The notes below the pieces were generated by a model. The model worked only from the letters and a program-made list of their open reading frames with translations. It ran no database searches and was not told the DNA's origin. A stretch of DNA of 10,244 bases, taken from Dehalococcoidia bacterium CG2_30_46_19. Lineage in GTDB: Bacteria; Chloroflexota; Dehalococcoidia; GIF9; AB-539-J10. The position numbers and the translations under genes are program-made. The stretch spans positions 1 to 10,244 of the forward strand of contig MNYD01000068.1 in assembly GCA_001872925.1 (NCBI GenBank). The letters run 5' to 3'. Of this stretch, positions 1 through 6,759 are shown one piece after another. Positions within the stretch are counted from its first letter, which is position 1, and every line of letters starts with the position of its first letter.

Positions 1-2
1 GA

Positions 3-359
3 GAACTAGAAGTGCACTCTGTGCCAGTTGCCAGCATAGCCAAGGAAAACGAGGATGTCTTCATACCAGGCAGGTCGGAGCCACTTGATATTCCTAAAGA
101 CTCCCCGGCACTTCACACGCTTCAAAGAGCGAGAGATGAGGCACACCGCTTCGCTGTAAGTTACCACCAGAAGCTTCGACGCAAAAAGGGTATTGCCTCA
201 TTGCTAGACGATGTTCCCGGCATCGGACCAAAGCGGGAAAGGGCGTTAATAATCAAATTCAGGTCAGTTAAAGGTATCAAAGAAGCCTCGCTAGAAGAGC
301 TCAGCCAGACAAAAAGCATGACCCTGGCGTTAGCCCATAAAGTTAAGGAATACTTATGA
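3..359 (+). CDS. uvrC: UvrC, excinuclease ABC subunit C, C-terminal part (5' end outside window)
   Basis: The reading frame is open from the left edge, so only about the last 118 residues are present; the GTG at position 12 is an internal valine codon. UvrC makes the two incisions flanking a lesion in nucleotide excision repair, together with UvrA and UvrB in the cytoplasm. The sequence shows the end of the C-terminal RNase H-like nuclease domain: the FIPGRSEPL stretch, then DSPALHTLQRARDEAHRFA, whose DEAHRFA histidine is an active-site-region hallmark. A helix-hairpin-helix DNA-binding module follows, with DDVPGIGPKRERALI as the first hairpin. The second hairpin, usually PGIS-like, reads TKSMTLALA, so it is divergent, but the terminal AHKVKEYL is typical. 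The TGA stop lies 9 bp before the end of the converging DUF72 gene. No convincing terminator was seen between them. Confidence 0.95.
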   Translation, partial: ELEVHSVPVASIAKENEDVFIPGRSEPLDIPKDSPALHTLQRARDEAHRFAVSYHQKLRRKKGIASLLDDVPGIGPKRERALIIKFRSVKGIKEASLEELSQTKSMTLALAHKVKEYL

Positions 360-368
360 TGTTAACTA

Positions 369-1109
369 CTACTCTAAATAACCTGCCAGGGTCAGGGCAT
401 TTTTCACAGCGAAGGCTTCAGCATCGTTATTAAAGTAGATATAAACGGCTTCAACTTCTTTGCCCAACCGAGCAATCTTTTTGGCCCACTGAGAAAGCTC
501 TTCGTCGGAATAGCAGCTTGCATACATGTCGCCGCTGCCATGAAATCGGATATAGGCAAAATCGCTGGTAGCCACCAGCGGACAGGTAAAACCGGGCATA
601 TCAAAAACACACAGACCAACTTTATGTCGCTTTAAAATTTCAAAAACAGCATCATCAATCCAGGATTCGTGGCGGAATTCAAATACGTGATGGTATTCTT
701 GAGGTAAAATGGACAAGAAACTCTCCAGCACCTCATCATTGCGTTTCATATTAGGCGGCAACTGGTATAGCAAAGGACCTAGTTTATTTTGAAGCAAGCA
801 AGCCCGTGACAGGAAATTATCCAACACAGAGCCGATATTCCTCAGCTTCTTTATATGGGTGATGAATCGGCTTACCTTGACCGCAAAAACAAAATTTTCT
901 GGCGATGACTCTCGCCAGGTGATAAAAACTTTCTCGGTAGGCAGATGATAGAAACTATTATTGAGCTCAACGGTATTAAACTGTTTGCTATAAAATTTCA
1001 GCCATTTTGGCTTCGCCAGCTCCACTGGATAATAAAGTCCACGCCAGTGCTCATAATGCCAACCACTGGTGCCAACGAAATATTTAGAGGTTAGATGCTG
1101 TTTGCCCAT
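369..1109 (-). CDS. DUF72 (YecE-like) family protein
   Basis: The 246-residue protein matches the DUF72/YecE family, a TIM-barrel-like fold with no settled biochemical role. Recognisable family features are the N-terminal FVGTSGWHYEHWRGLYYP, the Y-Q-F-N-TVELNNSFYHLP stretch, FAVKVSRFITHIKKL, LGPLLYQLPP, the VFEFRHESW strand, and the C-terminal YIRFHGSG and YIYFNND motifs. Length is usual for the family. The ATG at 1109 is preceded by TGGAGG about 9 nt upstream, which supports this start. It lies 32 nt downstream of the thiolase remnant and could be the last gene of the minus-strand run, though it has no obvious functional link to it. Members are often found near DNA repair genes, here uvrC, but that is only an association. 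Confidence 0.9.
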   Translation of the reverse strand: MGKQHLTSKYFVGTSGWHYEHWRGLYYPVELAKPKWLKFYSKQFNTVELNNSFYHLPTEKVFITWRESSPENFVFAVKVSRFITHIKKLRNIGSVLDNFLSRACLLQNKLGPLLYQLPPNMKRNDEVLESFLSILPQEYHHVFEFRHESWIDDAVFEILKRHKVGLCVFDMPGFTCPLVATSDFAYIRFHGSGDMYASCYSDEELSQWAKKIARLGKEVEAVYIYFNNDAEAFAVKNALTLAGYLE

Positions 1110-1141
1110 CCGTCTTTGCCTCCAGTGGAATGATTTCCCTG

Positions 1142-1228
1142 TTATACCTTAAATATCATCACGTTTTTAGTAGTCTCCCTGGCAAATTTAGTCACTGCCA
1201 CACCCAGAACCACTATTTTACGAGCCAT
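1142..1228 (-). pseudogene. Truncated thiolase (SCP-x/lipid-transfer type) N-terminal remnant, 28 codons
   Basis: Between the epimerase and DUF72 genes lies a 28-codon frame that starts with ATG, has GGTGGTGA 5 nt upstream, and ends in TAA. It begins MARKIVVLGVAVTKFARE. This matches the start of thiolase-superfamily proteins, where a beta strand runs into a G-x-x-x-TKFG/A-R motif; the thiolase at the right end of this window has IIGMGCTKFGER at the same place. After about residue 22 the resemblance stops, and nothing thiolase-like was seen in the remaining bases before DUF72, so nearly all of the roughly 390-residue enzyme is missing. It follows the DUF35 and epimerase genes at operon spacing (31 nt), a typical place for a thiolase partner. 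I read it as a deletion remnant. A short functional peptide is a less likely alternative. Confidence 0.6.
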
Positions 1229-1259
1229 TTTTTCACCACCTGAGTAATATCCTCCTTAT

Positions 1260-2192
1260 TTAGAGCCCAAGGAAGGCTCTTATAGCACCAGCAGAGTCGT
1301 ATTTCGGTTCCCAACCGAGCTCCTTTCTAGCTTTCGAAGAATCCACCAGTATAGGGTATTTGCTTGGTTTATCAAGCCACTCTGCAAGTCCTCTATCCAT
1401 CGCGGTAAGAAGTTGGCTAAATAATTCCCTACCACTTTCGCTGTTTAGATCAATGTCCAATGTTTCCTTCCCTGTAACTTCAGCAACTTCTTTCCAGGTC
1501 AAGGGATTTTCACCACCTAGGTTGTAAATACCAGCTTTTCCCTTTTTAAAAGCAAGATATATTGCATCGGCAACATCCTGGTCCCACACCCATTCAGTTT
1601 TAGCATCATAACCAAAATCCATAACCACCGGAGATTTTAAAAGACTGCCAAATGGATTATCAATATTTGGCCCTAAAAATATTGCTGGCCTAAATCTGGT
1701 TACCTTTATGTCAGGGTATTTTTGTTCAAATTCGTTTAGAAATCTCTCCACAGCACCTTTTGTTCTTGAGTAATACCAGTCATCATTTGGTTTAAGAGGA
1801 GAATCTTCTTTTAAGGGTAAATTATGCGTTGGGTCAGCACCATAGGCCGCAATTGAACTGGTATAAAGGATATGTTTAACACCTGTCTTTGCCGCGGCGT
1901 TAAAGATATTTTTTGAGCCCTCGATATTTATTGAATCTATTTCATCGTAAGGAACGTTGGGGGTTACAATAAAGGCAAAATGGAATAACACATCAATCCC
2001 TGAAAAGGAATCTACGATATCGGGTGCTCTGACATCTTTTTTAATGAACACCAGTTTTGAGTTTGTTGTATCTATGTTCTGAGGATATTGCAGGTCAACA
2101 CCACGAACTTCCTCAACTTCATCATCTCCGAGAAGGCGAGGAGTAACAACGGAGGCTAAATAACCAGAGATACCGGTAACCAAAACCTTCAT
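1260..2192 (-). CDS. NAD-dependent epimerase/dehydratase (extended SDR family)
   Basis: This 310-residue cytoplasmic oxidoreductase or epimerase has an N-terminal Rossmann fold with the glycine motif TGISGYLA (G7, G10, A13). Asp33 at the end of the second strand points to NAD(H) rather than NADP(H). The catalytic YxxxK pair is Tyr141 and Lys145 (YYSRTK), with Ser112/Ser113 of YTSSIAAYG as the active-site serine. RFRPAIFLGP is the usual substrate-side strand, and the C-terminal KARKELGWEPKYD is typical of sugar-epimerase-like members. The substrate cannot be told from sequence: it may be a nucleotide sugar, or a 3-hydroxy or sterol-like substrate, which would suit the lipid-type neighbours. 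The ATG is preceded by AAAAGGAGGGA at ideal spacing. That SD overlaps the end of the upstream DUF35 gene (16-nt gap), implying co-transcription and possible translational coupling. Confidence 0.9.
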   Translation of the reverse strand: MKVLVTGISGYLASVVTPRLLGDDEVEEVRGVDLQYPQNIDTTNSKLVFIKKDVRAPDIVDSFSGIDVLFHFAFIVTPNVPYDEIDSINIEGSKNIFNAAAKTGVKHILYTSSIAAYGADPTHNLPLKEDSPLKPNDDWYYSRTKGAVERFLNEFEQKYPDIKVTRFRPAIFLGPNIDNPFGSLLKSPVVMDFGYDAKTEWVWDQDVADAIYLAFKKGKAGIYNLGGENPLTWKEVAEVTGKETLDIDLNSESGRELFSQLLTAMDRGLAEWLDKPSKYPILVDSSKARKELGWEPKYDSAGAIRAFLGL

Positions 2193-2208
2193 AAAAGTCC
2201 CTCCTTTT

Positions 2209-2499
2209 TCATCCTGAGACAGGTTTGAATACGTATACTACTTGCTGTTTGCCAATATCCAGAAAATCCGATTCGACATTCATGCCAACTTTCACCTCCT
2301 CTGGATTGCATCCGACTATGAGACTATGAACGTATGCACCTTCGGGCAACTCTACGAAAGCGGCAGCATAAGGCGGAGTCAATCCTACTAAATTGCCGTA
2401 GCCCTCATACACGATGGTATAGGACCAGACCTTACCCCTATTACTAAGGGCAACCTCTTCCACATCCTCGCTAGAACAATAGCGAAGCCGTAAAATCAT
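2209..2499 (-). CDS. DUF35 OB-fold protein lacking the N-terminal zinc ribbon (possibly decayed)
   Basis: The 96-residue product matches the OB-fold half of DUF35 proteins, small partners of thiolase-fold enzymes. GKVWSYTIVYEG, the PPYAAAFVELPEGAYVHSLIVG strands, VKVGMNVE and the terminal VYVFKPV are typical. Normal DUF35 proteins start with a rubredoxin-like zinc ribbon of two Cys pairs. Here only LRLRYCSSEDVEEV remains, with a single Cys, as if the first knuckle and half of the second were deleted. Only 39 nt separate it from the upstream decarboxylase-family gene, and the in-frame upstream codons reach a stop without encoding a ribbon. There is no strong SD before the ATG, unlike its neighbours. 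It may be a reduced OB-fold-only protein or a degenerating gene. The downstream thiolase remnant favours decay of a former pair. Confidence 0.8.
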   Translation of the reverse strand: MILRLRYCSSEDVEEVALSNRGKVWSYTIVYEGYGNLVGLTPPYAAAFVELPEGAYVHSLIVGCNPEEVKVGMNVESDFLDIGKQQVVYVFKPVSG

Positions 2500-2538
2500 G
2501 ACGCTACCAATAATTTTGCTAATGTACTTAGCTACACA

Positions 2539-3339
2539 TCATCGTAACTTGTCTAACTTCATGAATGCATACGGTGCGAATTCATTCTGGTCGACTTCGG
2601 CTACGACACTGCCAGGCAGCATAGTGTTGTTGCCTATGCTGTATGACGCGCCCAGCACTCGGACAATATCTACGTCACCCCATGGGTCATGATCTGAAGA
2701 CTGGAGCACAAGTTCAGCTTCACCCATCTCCACATTGGTAGGGCGCAATTGTACCACTTCCCTGATGAGACGCGGATTGTAGTCGAAGCCAACCCCACCG
2801 CCAGCCCCGGCGGGTGCTGGAAAATATTTGAAATTATAGACAACGAGATCCATTTTGTCCTTAACCATTTCGGCAAACACTTTCTGAGCGCTCTCATCGT
2901 TCCATTTGCTGGTGAGCTTTGCATGGACGGTTAAGAAACGCACCCCTCGCCGCTCTGTCCAGCCTTCTACCTCAATTCCATTGCGCTTGAGATGGATTCT
3001 CCCGATTTTCTTGGGGTAGCCATAGATTTCGCGGCCGAGAATTAAGGCCATGTCGTCCGTAACTGGCATCGCAAGGCAATAGGCCCCCTCTTCGCCATTA
3101 TATCTGGCCTGCAAGAAGAGTGCGCTCTCCAGGTATGACACGCCAAAACTGGTTCTAGGATAATTGGCGACGAAAACAAAGCCGATAGGCATTTCGAACG
3201 GTTCAAGCGGCGGAGGAAGTAATCGCTCTACAACTTCAGGCTTGGTTTCAAAGTAAATTGTCAGCACTTCCGCATCATAGAACTCCGCGGTCTCCGGATA
3301 ATTCTCAGTGATCCATTCCAATGATTTGACAAAACCCAT
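2539..3339 (-). CDS. Acetoacetate decarboxylase family protein
   Basis: The 266-residue protein belongs to the acetoacetate decarboxylase superfamily, whose members use a Schiff-base lysine for decarboxylation of beta-keto acids or, in some branches, aldolase-dehydratase chemistry. The diagnostic GREIYGYPKKIGRI segment places the lysine pair at Lys110/Lys111, matching the Lys115/Lys116 pair of the clostridial enzyme, where Lys115 forms the Schiff base. YLESALFLQARY supplies the conserved acidic residue (Glu71), and the N-terminal LLPPPLEPFE and C-terminal LGASYSIGNNTMLPG stretches are also family-like. The ATG follows a textbook SD, AAAAGGAGGTG. The gene sits downstream of an SCP2-like gene after a 236-nt gap and upstream of DUF35. 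The natural substrate is unknown; the lipid-type neighbours suggest something more hydrophobic than acetoacetate. Confidence 0.88.
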   Translation of the reverse strand: MGFVKSLEWITENYPETAEFYDAEVLTIYFETKPEVVERLLPPPLEPFEMPIGFVFVANYPRTSFGVSYLESALFLQARYNGEEGAYCLAMPVTDDMALILGREIYGYPKKIGRIHLKRNGIEVEGWTERRGVRFLTVHAKLTSKWNDESAQKVFAEMVKDKMDLVVYNFKYFPAPAGAGGGVGFDYNPRLIREVVQLRPTNVEMGEAELVLQSSDHDPWGDVDIVRVLGASYSIGNNTMLPGSVVAEVDQNEFAPYAFMKLDKLR

Positions 3340-3428
3340 AATACACCTCCTTTTCTTTGTTAACCTAAAGTGTCAGATTTCCGTTTGCCCTTGTCCAAGG
3401 ATACTTTTATGCTTCTCCTAATCCTGAC

Positions 3429-3467
3429 TTAATTTGGGATTTCCCATTTCAACTCGCGATAAGGCAT
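3429..3467 (-). other. SD-led 12-codon micro-ORF in the SCP2-decarboxylase gap
   Basis: Inside the 236-nt gap (3340-3575) the minus strand carries AAAGGAGGG (3474-3482), a 6-nt spacer, then ATG and twelve codons reading MPYRELKWEIPN before TAA. The ribosome site is as good as those of the real genes here. The same frame continues after the stop for 23 more codons to another TAA. Possible readings are a leader peptide controlling the decarboxylase-family gene, a tiny functional peptide, or the stub of a lost gene. No run of regulatory codons for one amino acid and no attenuator hairpin were seen, so leader function is not supported beyond position and SD. The gap also holds another consensus SD (3523-3533) with no matching gene. 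Confidence 0.35.
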
Positions 3468-3522
3468 CCTAATCCCTCCTTTCTAAATTTTGTTTAATAA
3501 AGTAACTACACCCCTCCGACCT

Positions 3523-3533
3523 TCACCTCCTTT
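3523..3533 (-). promoter_or_regulatory. Orphan Shine-Dalgarno sequence without a following gene
   Basis: The minus strand reads AAAGGAGGTGA, full complementarity to the 3' end of 16S rRNA. The nearest start-like codon at useful distance is a GTG at 3509-3511, which is followed at once by TAG. No reading frame of useful length starts here, so it may mark a vanished gene start or a ribosome-binding element upstream of the micro-ORF. Confidence 0.4.
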
Positions 3534-3575
3534 CCAAACAAAGCAGTAGACTATTTTGGTTGACTTTCTCTTTGC

Positions 3576-4184
3576 CTACACAAGCTCAATCTGGCTATAT
3601 AGCTTTGTCAGCGCATTCATTGCAGCCATGTGCTTCATCATATACGACATGTCACCTTCAAGCTTCATCTTGCCTGACATCACCAGCTGGACACTGGTCT
3701 GCTTCCCTGAACACAAGGCCTTCCAAGCAGAATATGGGCCTGAGAGAGTGAAGCGAGCATCTTTATACTCGTCTGGCATTATTGGCCTCATCTCTCTGAG
3801 AATACCATGGTAAGGCTCAAAAACACCATGCATTTCCACCCCTTTTACATCATCCAGGGTTAATTGTGAAAACCTCTTTGCTGACTCAGCAGGGTCTATC
3901 GTGGCAATATCCACGTCCAGAGAGTAACCCAGCTTCTTCATCAGATTTCCCATAGGTGTCCCCTCAAATTGGGCACGCTGTTCCTTGCTCATCAGACTTA
4001 CCGTGCTCATAAATCCCCTGACATATTCCTCCCGGGAATAGTCTTTCAAAAGCTCCTCATCCATAATCACCACGGTGCGAACGGCTCCTTCCCAGTCTGC
4101 TGTTCCTTTTTTGAAACCCTCATCTTTGTTCGCTAGTTCCTTTACCTGTTCATACCATTCCATTGAGCCAAACACTACTGCCAT
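3576..4184 (-). CDS. SCP2 (sterol carrier protein 2)-like lipid-binding protein
   Basis: The 202-residue soluble protein ends in a recognisable SCP2-type fold. The stretch from about residue 145 to 195 contains LSGPYSAWKALCSGK, the strand VQLVMSGKMKLEGDMS, and a helix YMMKHMAAMNALTKLY, matching the family's usual G-K-x-K-x-x-GD ending. The N-terminal third (WYEQVKELANKDEGFKKGT) also resembles the opening helix of stand-alone bacterial SCP2-like proteins. Such proteins bind acyl-CoAs or sterol-like lipids in a hydrophobic tunnel. No signal peptide or membrane segment is evident, so it is probably cytoplasmic. The ATG has GGGAGGT upstream at good spacing. It starts 70 nt after the acyl-CoA dehydrogenase stop, in the same direction, and probably handles a hydrophobic substrate or intermediate of that block. 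Confidence 0.8.
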   Translation of the reverse strand: MAVVFGSMEWYEQVKELANKDEGFKKGTADWEGAVRTVVIMDEELLKDYSREEYVRGFMSTVSLMSKEQRAQFEGTPMGNLMKKLGYSLDVDIATIDPAESAKRFSQLTLDDVKGVEMHGVFEPYHGILREMRPIMPDEYKDARFTLSGPYSAWKALCSGKQTSVQLVMSGKMKLEGDMSYMMKHMAAMNALTKLYSQIELV

Positions 4185-4254
4185 TTTCTACCTCCCGGTA
4201 CAATTTCTATTTCTGTTTCTTCCGTTTGGCGGTATTCTCGGCACTCCATCCTCC

Positions 4255-5526
4255 CTATTCCGTAGTATATCTTCCCTCTTCAAGAAAGGAATATGCCGCT
4301 TCGAGGGACAGCGCCTCGTTAGCTCCATCCTCCATCAATCCAGCCGTCGCATCTCTATAAAGCTTTTCAATGAGATAGTCTTTGGTAAGCCCATTTGCAC
4401 CATGAAGTTGCCGGGATTGGTGTGCTACCTCATACGCTATATTGGTAGCGTAAACCTGTGCTGAAAGAGCGTGCGCTGTTGATTGATCAAAAGTCAAAGC
4501 TCTACTCCGTTCCGAAACATGTCTCAACACTACCCTTGTGAAATACCTCGCAGTTTCAACTTTCAAAAACATGTCAGAAAGTTTTAGCTTTACCACATCG
4601 TGCTCAATTAGAGGCCTCCCGCCTTGCACTCTCTCCCTGGTATACTTTAATGCCTCTTCGAATGCTGCTCGCGCCAGTCCCGTGAACATGCAAGCCATGC
4701 CACAGCTCGTCGAGCTAATAACACCTTTAGTAGCAAAGCGCCCAAAAACAGGTTCAGCAAGGAGCATGTAATGCGCAGGGATTCTGACATTATCAAAGGC
4801 AAGCTCCCCTTGAGGGTCATCCCTCAAGCCAAGTTTATCTATTGGTGGGCCCTGAGTTACGCCCGGTAAGGTCAATGGAACTATGCATCCGCCTATATCA
4901 GCAATACTTCTGTGAGGAGGGAGATTCACAATAAGGAAGGCATAGTTGGCACATGGGGCAGAAGATGTCCAGTAGGACTTTGCACCATTGATAACCCAGC
5001 CATCTCCATCCCTATCAGCGGTAACAAAACCTTTGTTGCCAAATTCCTCGGGATAAGGATAGCTCATCCCGATTACATAATCTGAGCCATGCGCTTCCTC
5101 CATCACAGGCCAACAGCCATGATATTTACCCTCTGTGTCCTCCATCCAGGGACGCACCACCTCCTCTATCAGCTCCGGCGAACCTGCTAGAGATGCCATT
5201 GCCAGTGGTATTGAGTCCACGCCTATCGCCGTTGTTAACCCCACACTCCCCCAACCAAGCTCTTCGTTTATTATGTGTATTTCATCCGGAGTCAATTCCA
5301 GGCCACCGTGTTCCTTAAGTACTTGCATTCTGTGATAGCCCATCTTTTTCATCTGCTTCATTACATCAAAATAGGGTGAATCTTTTTGCGCCACCTTCCT
5401 CGGCTCCATTTGATCAAGCTCCTTCGCGGCAGGTCTTATTACCTCCGCGGCAAATTTATGGGTCTGCTCTCTTAACATGGTCAACTCTTCGTTTTCTCTG
5501 ATTCCTGAATCAATTTCGAAATACAT
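4255..5526 (-). CDS. Acyl-CoA dehydrogenase family protein, Asp at the catalytic-Glu column
   Basis: This FAD-dependent enzyme (423 residues, slightly longer than the usual 380-400) introduces an alpha-beta double bond into an acyl-CoA, passing electrons to an electron-transfer flavoprotein. The helical N-terminal domain covers about residues 1-130, the beta domain about 135-250 with VMEEAHGSD (equivalent of LTEPGAGSD), GAKSYWTSS and KLGLRDDPQGELAFDNVRIP, and the C-terminal helices about 255-410 with RERVQGGRPL, QLHGANGL and LYRDA. In ungapped alignment of LYRDATAGLMEDGANE with the medium-chain form RDAKITQIYEGTNE, the catalytic Glu falls on Asp400, with Glu399 just before it. The enzyme may therefore use Asp, or a shifted Glu, as base. 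The start has the perfect SD AAAAGGAGGTGA. The neighbouring SCP2 and MBL genes suggest a CoA-thioester pathway; substrate unknown. Confidence 0.92.
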   Translation of the reverse strand: MYFEIDSGIRENEELTMLREQTHKFAAEVIRPAAKELDQMEPRKVAQKDSPYFDVMKQMKKMGYHRMQVLKEHGGLELTPDEIHIINEELGWGSVGLTTAIGVDSIPLAMASLAGSPELIEEVVRPWMEDTEGKYHGCWPVMEEAHGSDYVIGMSYPYPEEFGNKGFVTADRDGDGWVINGAKSYWTSSAPCANYAFLIVNLPPHRSIADIGGCIVPLTLPGVTQGPPIDKLGLRDDPQGELAFDNVRIPAHYMLLAEPVFGRFATKGVISSTSCGMACMFTGLARAAFEEALKYTRERVQGGRPLIEHDVVKLKLSDMFLKVETARYFTRVVLRHVSERSRALTFDQSTAHALSAQVYATNIAYEVAHQSRQLHGANGLTKDYLIEKLYRDATAGLMEDGANEALSLEAAYSFLEEGRYTTE

Positions 5527-5600
5527 AAATCACCTCCTTTTCGCTTTTAGACTAACCTTACATTTTTAGATGTTGGCTCACACCACATTACTCCGACCTC

Positions 5601-5614
5601 GTAAAAAATTTTAC
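5601..5614. repeat. AT-rich inverted repeat upstream of the acyl-CoA dehydrogenase gene
   Basis: GTAAAAAATTTTAC has 6-bp arms (GTAAAA/TTTTAC) around a 2-bp centre. It lies 75 bp before the acyl-CoA dehydrogenase start. It shares the core GTAAAATT (on the minus strand) with the inverted repeat at the promoter of the HMG-CoA-synthase-like gene. It could be an operator, but AT-rich palindromes this short arise easily by chance. Confidence 0.3.
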
Positions 5615-5684
5615 CCTGTTCCTCTCAAAAAACATAACAAAGGGTTTCTAAATTCTTCTTTTTATAACGGGTTTAACGCCAACG

Positions 5685-6644
5685 CTATTTTTTAAAGTAA
5701 ACGATTGAATTACGCAGAATCTTTTGGAGCCTTCCCTCCTCTACCAATAGCTCAAGATGTTGCACTGTTTCCGCAAGGGCGAGGTGCTTCTCGAATATGG
5801 GTAGTTCCTCTCCCCAAATCTTAAGCGATACCTCATAGGCAGTCTTTGGACTCCCGGTAACAGCTTCGCTCATTAGCCTCATCCGCTCGTCATGATGATG
5901 TAATATCTCATCTATCCGTCCTTGGGGGTCTTTAATTATCGGACCATGACCAGGGAAAGCGACGGCAATGTCATATTCTTTTATTCTCCGGAGAGATTTA
6001 AGGTAACCCTTCAGGGGATTTATTCCTTTCAAGGCATCAATGCCAATGTGAGGGGTGATCTCTTGCAATAAGTGGTCTCCTGAGAACAGAACCTTCGTTT
6101 CTGGATTGTAAAGACAGATATGGTCTGGAGAGTGTCCGGGAGTCCAAATCACAAGATATCTTGAAGAGCCAATAGAGATTTCGTCCCCGTCCTCTAATCT
6201 CCTGTCTATCCTGGCAGGGGAGACTACTCGCCGCAATATACCAAGAAGCGGTTTGATTATCTCAGTATATTCCCTAGGCATGCCATGTTGGGTAGCCAGT
6301 TGAACAACCCCATCCATGTATTCTTCAGGATTTGACCTATACCCCTCAGCCAGACCAGCTCCTATTCTGTGCATTGCTGTCTCGGCATTAGTCAGTCTCT
6401 TCAACTCGCCAATATATCCGTAATGGTCTGCGTGATAGTGAGTGATAATTATTAAATCTATATCGCTAAATTTGCGATTTATATTAGCTAAACATCTACT
6501 TAAAGAATCGTAAGTTACCTCCAAATTTGGACCGCAATCGACTAAGGTTAAGCCTCCATCGCCCTCCAGTAGATATAAGTATACAGACATCACCATAAAT
6601 TGCAGGGGCACTTCAATTCGATGAACTCCTTCAATAATCTCCAA
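5685..6644 (-). CDS. MBL-fold metallo-hydrolase (glyoxalase II/LACTB2-like) with C-terminal helical domain
   Basis: The 319-residue protein has a complete metallo-beta-lactamase active site: HYHADH gives His69, His71, Asp73 and His74; His171 lies in TPGHSPDH, Asp190 in FSGD and His233 in PGHGP. This two-metal site and the PGHSP/PGHGP spacing are those of glyoxalase II and LACTB2-like hydrolases, which act on thioesters or RNA. The part after about residue 245 is helical and looks like a winged-helix tail (LALAETVQHLELLVEEGRL), as in LACTB2-like members. The start is TTG at 6644, supported by GAGGGGGTGA 7 nt upstream. It is the first gene of the minus-strand block, 158 nt before the acyl-CoA dehydrogenase gene, where a thioesterase-like hydrolase would make sense. 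The substrate is not predictable. Confidence 0.87.
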   Translation of the reverse strand: MEIIEGVHRIEVPLQFMVMSVYLYLLEGDGGLTLVDCGPNLEVTYDSLSRCLANINRKFSDIDLIIITHYHADHYGYIGELKRLTNAETAMHRIGAGLAEGYRSNPEEYMDGVVQLATQHGMPREYTEIIKPLLGILRRVVSPARIDRRLEDGDEISIGSSRYLVIWTPGHSPDHICLYNPETKVLFSGDHLLQEITPHIGIDALKGINPLKGYLKSLRRIKEYDIAVAFPGHGPIIKDPQGRIDEILHHHDERMRLMSEAVTGSPKTAYEVSLKIWGEELPIFEKHLALAETVQHLELLVEEGRLQKILRNSIVYFKK

Positions 6645-6665
6645 AAGTCACCCCCTCAACAAAGA

Positions 6666-6693
6666 CTTATAAATCTAGGATATCAAGTTCAAA
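6666..6693 (-). promoter_or_regulatory. Weak candidate promoter for the TTG-start MBL gene
   Basis: On the minus strand TTTGAA (6688-6693) and TATAAG (6666-6671) are 16 bp apart. They would start transcription about 15 nt before the TTG codon, just upstream of its SD. The hexamers are imperfect and no other support is visible. Confidence 0.3.
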
Positions 6694-6724
6694 TACAAAC
6701 CACATTTGCTCAACAACTATCCCT

Positions 6725-6753
6725 TTTACAACCACTTAAAAATATATTATACT
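6725..6753 (+). promoter_or_regulatory. Sigma-70-type promoter of the 5S rRNA gene
   Basis: TTTACA (6725-6730) and TATACT (6748-6753) are separated by exactly 17 bp in an AT-rich stretch. The predicted start of transcription, about 7 nt past the -10 box, is G6760, the first base of the 18-bp stem that encloses the 5S sequence. The match of promoter spacing and RNA structure makes this a strong candidate. Confidence 0.7.
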
Positions 6754-6759
6754 GAGTTC

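Noticed and set aside
12..14. GTG as the start of a separate small protein
   Set aside because: The frame is open upstream to the window edge and the residues before it continue the UvrC sequence, so this is an internal valine.
384..404. Possible terminator for uvrC, TGCC...GGCA followed by TTTTT
   Set aside because: The stem is only 4 bp and lies inside the DUF72 coding end, too weak to call.
2498..2934. Open frames on the plus strand and in another minus frame across the decarboxylase-family gene
   Set aside because: They are shadows of the real gene, with no SD and no family resemblance.
4175..4249. Short minus-strand frames (24 codons from ATG 4249; 18 codons from GTG 4244) between the dehydrogenase and SCP2 genes
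   Set aside because: The ATG has a GGGAGG with no spacer, and the GTG frame encodes a low-complexity R/N-rich peptide. Both overlap the SCP2 start or its SD and have no recognisable similarity.
5640..5700. Terminator after the TTG-start MBL gene
   Set aside because: T- and A-runs are present but no adjoining stem of useful length was found; read-through into the dehydrogenase gene is equally likely.
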